Assembly: GCA_039807745.1 (NCBI GenBank)
Contig: JBDHRV010000049.1
Location: forward strand, 1 to 22,259
Reading direction: 5' to 3'
Length of the DNA: 22,259 nucleotides
Source: JAEUMW01 sp039807745
Lineage (GTDB): Bacteria; Pseudomonadota; Gammaproteobacteria; Burkholderiales; JAEUMW01
Numbering within the stretch: the stretch's first letter is position 1; every line of letters begins with the position of its first letter. Made by a program: the position numbers and the translations under genes. Below are positions 1 to 7,297 of the stretch, piece after piece. The notes below the pieces were generated by a model, which worked only from the letters and a program-made list of their open reading frames with translations, did no database searches and had not been told where the DNA came from.

Positions 1-833
1 CCGGACGAGACGCCGGCGAAGATGCCTTCCTCGCGCGCCATGCGGCGCGCCGTCTCCTCGGCATCGGCCTGGGAGACCTCGATGACGCGGTCGACCCGAT
101 GCTCGTCGAAGATTTTCGGCTGGTAGGCTTTCGGCCACTTCCGGATACCTGGGACTTGCGAGCCCTCCGAGGGGTGCACGCCGATGATCTGGATCGCGGG
201 ATTCTTCTCCTTCATGAAGCGCGAGACGCCCATGATGGTCCCCGTCGTGCCCATGGTCGCGACGAAGTGCGTGATGCGGCCACCGGTGTCGCGCCAGATC
301 TCCGGACCCGTGGTCTCGTAGTGGGCAAGCGGGTTATCGGGGTTGGCGAACTGGTCGAGCATGACACCACGACCCTCGGCCACCATCCGGTCCGCGAAGT
401 CGCGCGCGCCCTCCATGCCCTGCTCCTTGGTGACGAGCACGATCTCCGCGCCGAATGCCGCCATCGTCTGCCGGCGTTCGATGGACAGGTGCTCGGGCAT
501 GATCAGCACCATCCGGTAACCCATCATCGCGGCGGCCATCGCCAGTGCGATGCCGGTGTTGCCGCTGGTGGCCTCGATCAGCGTGTCGCCGGGTTTGATC
601 TCGCCGCGCACCTGCGCGCGCGTGATCATGGAAAGGGCCGGGCGATCCTTGACCGAGCCGGCGGGGTTGTTGCCCTCGAGCTTTCCGAGGATCACGTTGC
701 TGGTGGCCCCCGGCATGCGCTTCAACCGCACCAGCGGCGTATTGCCGACGAAGTCCTCCAGGTAGCGATCGAGCCCTGCACCGGCCGCCGCCGGCCCGGG
801 CGCAATCACCTTCACGTCGTTTGCGGCTTTCAT
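1..833 (-). CDS. cysM: Cysteine synthase B (O-acetylserine sulfhydrylase), 3' end cut by window
   Basis: PLP enzyme that makes cysteine from O-acetylserine and sulfide or thiosulfate in the cytoplasm. About 277 residues are present and the C-terminus runs off the left edge; the family is near 300. Visible motifs are NTPLVRL (31-37), NPAGSVKDR with the PLP lysine at about 62, TSGNTG, and the phosphate-binding loop GTTGT. The loop form and the later PGIRKWP stretch are CysM-like rather than CysK-like. The ATG overlaps the hldD stop by 4 bases (ATGA), so translation is probably coupled, and it is the last visible gene of the lapA-to-cysM block. The N-terminus is about 20 residues longer than in E. 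coli CysM, with a low-complexity Ala/Gly/Pro stretch, so the true start could be the GTG at codon 7. Family assignment is secure. Confidence 0.95.
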   Translation of the reverse strand, partial: MKAANDVKVIAPGPAAAGAGLDRYLEDFVGNTPLVRLKRMPGATSNVILGKLEGNNPAGSVKDRPALSMITRAQVRGEIKPGDTLIEATSGNTGIALAMAAAMMGYRMVLIMPEHLSIERRQTMAAFGAEIVLVTKEQGMEGARDFADRMVAEGRGVMLDQFANPDNPLAHYETTGPEIWRDTGGRITHFVATMGTTGTIMGVSRFMKEKNPAIQIIGVHPSEGSQVPGIRKWPKAYQPKIFDEHRVDRVIEVSQADAEETARRMAREEGIFAGVSS

Positions 834-1846
834 TCGCGCTTCCGAGAGACCGGACCGTCGCGCTCCAGCATCCAGCTCACGTAGCTCCCGACACCCTCCT
901 CCACCCGCAGGAATGGCTCGTCATAGCCGCCTCTGCGCAGGACGCCCAGGTCGGCCTCGGTGTAGCTCTGGTAACGTTCCTTGAGTCCGTCGGGGAACGG
1001 AATGTATTCGATCACACCCGCCTGTTTCATGGCGGCGAGGGTAAGCGGTGCATCGCCGGCCGCGGCGCGACACGCGTTGACGGTCGCGACTGCCACCTCG
1101 TTGAATGTCTGGGCGGCGCCGGTGCCGACGTTGAAGATGCCGGAGCGGTCGGCATGCTCGAGGAAATGCAGGTTCACCCGCACCGCATCCTCCACCGAGA
1201 CGAAGTCGCGCCGCTGCTCGCCCGCCGCATAGCCGCCGCTGCCCTCGAAGAGCTGCACCCGGCCGGATGCCCGATACTGATGATAGAAATGGAAGGCCAC
1301 CGAAGCCATGCGTCCCTTGTGCGCTTCGCGCGGACCGTAGACGTTGAAGTAGCGCAGCCCCACCACCTGTGCGGTGCGATCGCTCCAGCGCCGGCGCAGA
1401 TACTGATCGAACAGGAACTTCGAGTAGCCGTACGCGTTGAGCGGCGCCTCGTTCGCCCGACCTTCGCTGAAAGTGGGCCCGGCACCGTAGACCGCCGCCG
1501 ACGAGGCGTAAATGAACGGCACGTCATCGGTCTGGCAGTGCTCGAACAGCGTCACCGTGTACCGGTAGTTGTTCTCCATCAGGTAGCGCCCGTCGCGCTC
1601 CATCGTGTTGGAGCACGCACCCTGGTGGAAGAGGGCGGTGATCTCGCCGTCGAAGGCGCCCTCGGCAAGTTCCTGCAGGAAGGCTTCCTTGTCGAGATAG
1701 TCCGCGATCTCGCAATCCACCAGGTTCACGAACTTGTCGCCGCGGGTGAGATTGTCCACCGCGAGAATGTCGGTCTCGCCGCGGTCGTTGAGACCGCGGA
1801 CGAGATTGGCGCCGATGAATCCCGCGGCGCCGGTCACTACGATCAT
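830..1846 (-). CDS. hldD: ADP-L-glycero-D-manno-heptose 6-epimerase
   Basis: Epimerises ADP-D-glycero-D-manno-heptose to the L-glycero form, the last step in making the activated heptose of the LPS inner core. It is a 338-residue extended short-chain dehydrogenase with a bound NADP. It shows the dinucleotide loop GAAGFIG at 6-12, Ser115/Ser116, the Y139xxxK143 catalytic pair, and RYFNVYGPRE followed by Lys177, the position of the second catalytic lysine in the E. coli enzyme. The open frame runs 89 codons further upstream, but family alignment and a good ribosome site (GGCGGAGG) fix the ATG at 1846. It follows rfaE1 after 65 bp and overlaps cysM. Length is slightly above E. coli (310) and close to the neisserial form. 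Confidence 0.97.
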   Translation of the reverse strand: MIVVTGAAGFIGANLVRGLNDRGETDILAVDNLTRGDKFVNLVDCEIADYLDKEAFLQELAEGAFDGEITALFHQGACSNTMERDGRYLMENNYRYTVTLFEHCQTDDVPFIYASSAAVYGAGPTFSEGRANEAPLNAYGYSKFLFDQYLRRRWSDRTAQVVGLRYFNVYGPREAHKGRMASVAFHFYHQYRASGRVQLFEGSGGYAAGEQRRDFVSVEDAVRVNLHFLEHADRSGIFNVGTGAAQTFNEVAVATVNACRAAAGDAPLTLAAMKQAGVIEYIPFPDGLKERYQSYTEADLGVLRRGGYDEPFLRVEEGVGSYVSWMLERDGPVSRKRE

Positions 1847-1911
1847 GAAATACCTCCGCCCGGCGTTCAGCCAGTTTCCAGAATCCGCTTCATCTCTTCG
1901 AGCAGACGATG

Positions 1912-2859
1912 CTAGCCGCCGAAGAGTTCCTCGGGGGTGGCGACCGCGGTGCCCAGCTTGCCGACCACGATGCCGGCCGCTCGATTGGCATGGCGCACCG
2001 CCTCCTCGAGGCTCGTACCGGCGGCGAGCATGACGCCCAGCGTCGCGATCACGGTGTCCCCCGCGCCGCTCACATCGTAGACCTCGCGTGCTACCGTCGG
2101 CACGTGCAGGCAACCACCTGCTTCGAAGAGGCTCATCCCGTCCTCGCTGCGGGTGACCAGAAGCGCTGCGAGCTCAAGGTCGTCGCGCAGCCGCTGCGCC
2201 TTCTCTTCGAGTTCCTGTTCGCTGCGCCACCGTCCCACGACCTGCCGGAATTCCGCCCGATTGGGTGTGAGCAGCGTGGCGCCGCGATAGCGGGCGTAGT
2301 CCTCTCCCTTCGGGTCGACGAGTACCGTCTTGCCCTGCTCGCGCGCGAAGCCGATCATGCGCTCGATGTGGGTGAGGCCGCCCTTGCCATAGTCAGAGAG
2401 AATCACCACGTCCGAGGCCGGGAGCATCGCTTCGAAATCGGCGAGCTTCGCGGCCAGCGTCTCGTGGCTCGGCCAGGTCTCGAAATCGATGCGCAGCAGC
2501 TGCTGCTGGCGGCCGATGACGCGCAGCTTCACGGTGGTCGCGACATCGGCATCGCGATGCAGCGAAGCCGGAATGCCCTCGTCGTGCAGCAATGCCTCGA
2601 GCGTCGTCCCGGCTTCGTCCTCGCCGATGACCGACAAGAGCTCGACGCCCGCCCGCAGTGCGGCGACGTTCCGTGCCACGTTCGCAGCCCCCCCCAGCCG
2701 CGCTTCCACCCGATCGACCTTCACGACCGGCACGGGTGCCTCGGGCGAGATGCGGCTCACTTCACCGAACCAGTACCGATCGAGCATCACGTCGCCGACT
2801 ACGAGCAGTCGCGCGGCCGCTATGCGCGCCGGCTCGGGTGCCAGGGTTCTCACGATCAT
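1912..2859 (-). CDS. rfaE1: D-glycero-beta-D-manno-heptose-7-phosphate kinase (kinase domain only)
   Basis: Phosphorylates heptose 7-phosphate at C1 to give the 1,7-bisphosphate, an early step of ADP-heptose synthesis for LPS. It is a 315-residue PfkB/ribokinase-fold protein with GGAAN at 56-60, NRAEF near 200, and the ATP/anion-hole signature VSGAGDT at 263-269 with catalytic Asp268. E. coli HldE is about 477 residues because it carries a second adenylyltransferase domain. That domain is absent here, so a separate hldC/rfaE2 gene must lie elsewhere. The start at 2859 has a GGGGAGG ribosome site inside the end of pyrF and overlaps the pyrF stop by 4 bases. The reading frame stays open for 14 sense codons past the TAG stop, down to a TGA at 1867-1869. 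Confidence 0.95.
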   Translation of the reverse strand: MIVRTLAPEPARIAAARLLVVGDVMLDRYWFGEVSRISPEAPVPVVKVDRVEARLGGAANVARNVAALRAGVELLSVIGEDEAGTTLEALLHDEGIPASLHRDADVATTVKLRVIGRQQQLLRIDFETWPSHETLAAKLADFEAMLPASDVVILSDYGKGGLTHIERMIGFAREQGKTVLVDPKGEDYARYRGATLLTPNRAEFRQVVGRWRSEQELEEKAQRLRDDLELAALLVTRSEDGMSLFEAGGCLHVPTVAREVYDVSGAGDTVIATLGVMLAAGTSLEEAVRHANRAAGIVVGKLGTAVATPEELFGG

Positions 2860-3569
2860 GCCTCCCCGCTGCGGGTGGACGAAATTTCGGCGAGTATGCG
2901 CGCGAGCGCGGCATTCGGGTCGGCTGCCCGCGTGACGGGTCGACCGACCACGAGGTAGGTCGCACCCGCCGCAACCGCTTCCCGTGGGGTCGTGACGCGG
3001 CTCTGATCGCCGAGGGCATCGTCCGCCATCCGAATGCCGGGCGTGACGAGCGCGAAGCGATCGCCCAGCGCGGCGCGCAACGCCGGGGCCTCCTGCGCCG
3101 AGCAGACCACGCCGTCGAGGCCCGCTGCCTGTGTCAGGGCGGCCAGGCGCATGACGTTCTCCTGCGGCCCACCGGGCAGACCGATCTCCGACAGCTCCGC
3201 CGCCGACAGGCTGGTGAGCACGGTCACTGCGGTGAGCAGCGGCCGCCGCGACACACCCTCGATCGCTTCGCGCGCCGCGCGCATCATGGCGCGCCCGCCC
3301 AGGGCATGCACGTCGATCATCCACACGCCGAGCGCAGCCGCGGCGCGGCAGGCGCCCGCCACGCTGTTCGGGATGTCGTGGAATTTGAGGTCGAGAAAAA
3401 CCTCGAAGCCCTGCCGCTGCAGCGCCTCGATCAGATCCGGCCCGGCCGCCGTGAAGAGCTCCTTCCCGACCTTCACCCGGCAGCGTGCCGGGTCGAGCCG
3501 GCGCGCGAACTCCAACGCCGCTGCCGCACCGGGAAAATCGAGGGCGACGATCACGCGCGGTCCGCTCAT
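2856..3569 (-). CDS. pyrF: Orotidine-5'-phosphate decarboxylase
   Basis: Decarboxylates OMP to UMP, the last step of de novo pyrimidine synthesis. It is a 237-residue type-1 TIM barrel. Visible are Asp11 in VALDF, Lys33 in the RVKVGKE strand, the catalytic D60-x-K62-x-x-D65-I motif, VTPGIR at 175-180 (phosphate/UMP loop) and VVGRPVT near 197-203. A much longer open frame continues upstream through lapB, but it is out of frame with the lapB protein and has no family similarity. The ATG at 3569 overlaps the lapB stop (ATGA), and its own stop overlaps the rfaE1 start the same way. The lapB-pyrF pairing is also found in E. coli. Confidence 0.97.
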   Translation of the reverse strand: MSGPRVIVALDFPGAAAALEFARRLDPARCRVKVGKELFTAAGPDLIEALQRQGFEVFLDLKFHDIPNSVAGACRAAAALGVWMIDVHALGGRAMMRAAREAIEGVSRRPLLTAVTVLTSLSAAELSEIGLPGGPQENVMRLAALTQAAGLDGVVCSAQEAPALRAALGDRFALVTPGIRMADDALGDQSRVTTPREAVAAGATYLVVGRPVTRAADPNAALARILAEISSTRSGEA

Positions 3570-4744
3570 GCGGCGCTCACTCTTTCTTCGCTGCGAAGCG
3601 GCGAGTAACTCTCCCACGCGCCGCAGGCAGGGCAGCGCCACGTGAACTGCCGCAGCCGGAACCCGCAGTGATCGCACTGGTACATCGCGAGGTTGCGCGA
3701 GTGGTGGCCGACCAGCTTGCGCACGAGCTCTATGTCGCGTCGCTGCTCGTGCGGCGCCTCGATCAGCGCCGCCTCCAGCAGCTTGTCCAGGCCGAGCAGC
3801 GAAGGATTGCGCCGGAGCTCGTTGCGCACCAGCCGATAGGCTGCTTCCGACCCGTTGCGCTCGAGCGTGGCATGGAAGACCACGTCCAGCAGATCGAGCG
3901 ACGGCGCGCTCGCAAGATAGCCTTTCAGCAATTGCAGCCCCTCGTCGCCACGTCCGATCTGCTCGTAAGTGTCGCGCAGCCTGTCCGTAAGCAGCGCCAG
4001 GTAGCGCGGGTCCTGGTGCTCGACCCGCTTCCAGTACTTGAGGGCGAGCTCGGGCTGCCCCCGTTGCGCGGCGAGCTCCCCCAGCAGGATGTTCGCGCGG
4101 GTGCACTTGCCGTTGACGGCGAGCGCTTCGCGCAGGTGCTGCTCGGCAGCGTCGGGCCGCGAGTGCGTGATCTCGGTCTGCGCCAGCTCGCAATAGAAGT
4201 TCGCGATGTCCTTCGCGCTGGAGCGGCCGGTGATGCCGTCCATCTTGCGCGAGGTCTCGATCGCCTTTACCCAGTCGCGCTCCTGCTGATAGATCTCGAG
4301 CAGAAGCTTGAGCGCGCGCTGCTCGCAGGGCGTGCCCTCGAGCTCCAGGAACTGCGCCTCCGCTCGGTCGAGGAAGCCGGCCTTGAGGAAATCGAGCGCG
4401 AGCTCGTAGCGTGCGTTCGTGCGCAGATCGTCGGGGATGTCGGGCCGGCGCACCAGGTCCTCGTGCAGCCGGATCGCGCGCTCCACTTCGCCGCGCTTGC
4501 GATAGAGGTGGCCGAGCGCGAAATGCAGCTCCGCCGTCTCCGGGCTCACCCGCACCACTTCGGAGAACGACTCGATCGCCTGATCCTGCTGATCGTTCAG
4601 CAGGAAATTGAGGCCCCGGAAATACGTGCGCGGCAGCTCGCTCGACTCCGAGAGGAGCTGTTTCAAGTCGATGCGCGCGGCGACCCAGCCCATGCCGAAG
4701 AAGAGCGGCAGCGCGAGCAGGAACCACCAGAAGTCGAACTGCAT
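3566..4744 (-). CDS. lapB: Lipopolysaccharide assembly protein B (LapB/YciM)
   Basis: Inner-membrane-anchored TPR protein. In E. coli it adapts LpxC to FtsH proteolysis and so sets the rate of LPS synthesis. The 392-residue product has one N-terminal transmembrane segment (about 5-22), a long run of TPR-like helices (about 40-340), and a C-terminal rubredoxin-like metal knuckle with C357/C360 and C371/C374. Length and layout match the family. There is no Shine-Dalgarno sequence; instead the ATG directly follows a perfect 6-bp inverted repeat that also contains the lapA stop, 11 bp upstream. Coupling with lapA is therefore likely. The start is supported because the membrane anchor begins at residue 1-5. 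Confidence 0.96.
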   Translation of the reverse strand: MQFDFWWFLLALPLFFGMGWVAARIDLKQLLSESSELPRTYFRGLNFLLNDQQDQAIESFSEVVRVSPETAELHFALGHLYRKRGEVERAIRLHEDLVRRPDIPDDLRTNARYELALDFLKAGFLDRAEAQFLELEGTPCEQRALKLLLEIYQQERDWVKAIETSRKMDGITGRSSAKDIANFYCELAQTEITHSRPDAAEQHLREALAVNGKCTRANILLGELAAQRGQPELALKYWKRVEHQDPRYLALLTDRLRDTYEQIGRGDEGLQLLKGYLASAPSLDLLDVVFHATLERNGSEAAYRLVRNELRRNPSLLGLDKLLEAALIEAPHEQRRDIELVRKLVGHHSRNLAMYQCDHCGFRLRQFTWRCPACGAWESYSPLRSEERVSAA

Positions 4745-4759
4745 CTAGTGTCGCACTAG
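4745..4759. repeat. Perfect 6-bp inverted repeat at the lapA/lapB junction
   Basis: CTAGTG, three bases, CACTAG. The minus-strand reading contains the TAG stop of lapA (4756-4758) and ends one base before the lapB ATG (4744). In mRNA it could form a short hairpin where the ribosome-binding site should be. It also carries two copies of CTAG, a tetramer that is rare in many proteobacteria. Whether it has a role is inference. Confidence 0.6.
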
Positions 4760-5070
4760 GAAAGATCTGCGGTGGTCTGACCGGCAGCGCGCTCGGAGGC
4801 CGGGGTCTCGCCCGCAGCCGCGTCCGGACGCCTGGTGAGCTCGTGGCGCAGGTCGCGAATCTCGCGCCGGTGCCGGAAGGCATAGGGCAGACTGGAGAGT
4901 GCACCGAACGCGGCACCCGCGGCGAAGAAGACGAGCAGGACGAAGACGAGCGGCGAATGCCATTCGTAGCCCAGATAGAAGCGCACCGTGATCGGATCGG
5001 TGTTCTTGACCGCGAAGCCGACCAGCAGCACGAAGATGACGATCTTGACGATCCAGCCGACGACGCGCAT
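4756..5070 (-). CDS. lapA: Lipopolysaccharide assembly protein A (LapA, DUF1049)
   Basis: Small inner-membrane protein, partner of LapB in LPS assembly and LpxC control. It has 104 residues with two hydrophobic segments (about 5-21 and 40-60) joined by a short loop with the family pattern VKNTDPITVRFYLG. A basic, probably helical cytoplasmic tail follows (RHRREIRDLRHEL), then a low-complexity Ala/Thr/Glu end. It has a clear ribosome site (AGGGGAGG) about 8 bp before the ATG. It lies 11 bp upstream of lapB and only about 30 bp downstream of a terminator-like hairpin behind ihfB. It therefore depends on read-through or on a promoter inside ihfB. Confidence 0.93.
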   Translation of the reverse strand: MRVVGWIVKIVIFVLLVGFAVKNTDPITVRFYLGYEWHSPLVFVLLVFFAAGAAFGALSSLPYAFRHRREIRDLRHELTRRPDAAAGETPASERAAGQTTADLS

Positions 5071-5099
5071 CGCCCGCCTCCCCTTTCGAGCTCTCCCGC

Positions 5100-5126
5100 A
5101 AAAAAAGACGCGGCCCGCGAGCCGCG
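5100..5126 (-). terminator. Rho-independent terminator downstream of ihfB
   Basis: On the minus strand a GC-only 6-bp stem (CGCGGC/GCCGCG) with a 6-base loop is followed after two bases by seven T. It sits between the ihfB stop (5164) and the lapA start (5070). It should end, or partly attenuate, transcription from the gyrA-rpsA-ihfB cluster before the LPS genes. Confidence 0.75.
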
Positions 5127-5163
5127 CCCGAATCTGTGGCCATGAAACGAACGAATACGCGCT

Positions 5164-5448
5164 CTAACCCTTGAGGTCGACCCGCTCGCGCAGCTCCTTG
5201 CCCGCCTTGAAGTGCGGTACGTGCTTCGCCGGGACCTGGACCTTCTCGCCGGACTTCGGATTGCGGCCAGTGCGCGGCGGCCGGTAGTTGAGGCCGAAGC
5301 TGCCGAAGCCGCGAATCTCGATGCGGCGGCCCTCGCTCAGACACTTTGCCATCGCATCGAGGATCATCTTGACCGCGAGCTCCGCATCCTTCGCCACCAG
5401 TTGCGGATAGCGCACCGCAAGCCGGGCGATCAAATCCGACTTGGTCAT
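5164..5448 (-). CDS. ihfB: Integration host factor beta subunit
   Basis: Sequence-specific DNA-bending protein of the HU/IHF family, working as a heterodimer with IHF-alpha. The product has 94 residues, the usual length. It begins MTKSDLIARL and carries the family signature RGFGSFGLNYRPPRTGRNP in its middle. Pro64, in the RNP turn, is the residue that intercalates into DNA in this family. The RNPKSGEKV arm form and the start MTKSDL are IHF-beta-like rather than HU-like. A ribosome site AAGGAAG precedes the ATG, and the gene follows rpsA after 13 bp, the same order as in E. coli (rpsA-ihfB). A terminator hairpin follows about 40 bp after the stop. Confidence 0.97.
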   Translation of the reverse strand: MTKSDLIARLAVRYPQLVAKDAELAVKMILDAMAKCLSEGRRIEIRGFGSFGLNYRPPRTGRNPKSGEKVQVPAKHVPHFKAGKELRERVDLKG

Positions 5449-5461
5449 GGCCGGGGCTTCC

Positions 5462-7186
<1,725 letters not shown>

Positions 7187-7208
7187 GAAGTGGAAAGGCC
7201 TGAAAATA

Positions 7209-7228
7209 CCCGCCGATCGACCGGCGGG
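7209..7228 (-). promoter_or_regulatory. Hairpin in the rpsA leader
   Basis: In the 111-nt gap between cmk and rpsA the minus strand reads a perfect 7-bp stem (CCCGCCG/CGGCGGG) with a 6-base loop, followed by TATTTTC. The T-run of four is short for a terminator. It could be a weak attenuator after aroA-cmk, or a structural element of the S1 autoregulatory leader. I found no convincing -35/-10 pair in this gap. Confidence 0.45.
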
Positions 7229-7297
7229 GCATAGGTTGATCTAAAGCCAGCGCACGGGAGCAGACTTCGCCAGGGCTCGCCCGCGATGGCACCTCGG

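Noticed and set aside
2860..3324. Upstream extension of the rfaE1 frame into pyrF
   Set aside because: Out-of-frame reading of pyrF with no similarity. The kinase starts at 2859 with a good ribosome site.
3570..4916. Upstream extension of the pyrF frame through lapB to a 686-codon protein
   Set aside because: The extension is an out-of-frame reading of lapB. PyrF has its normal N-terminus at the ATG overlapping the lapB stop.
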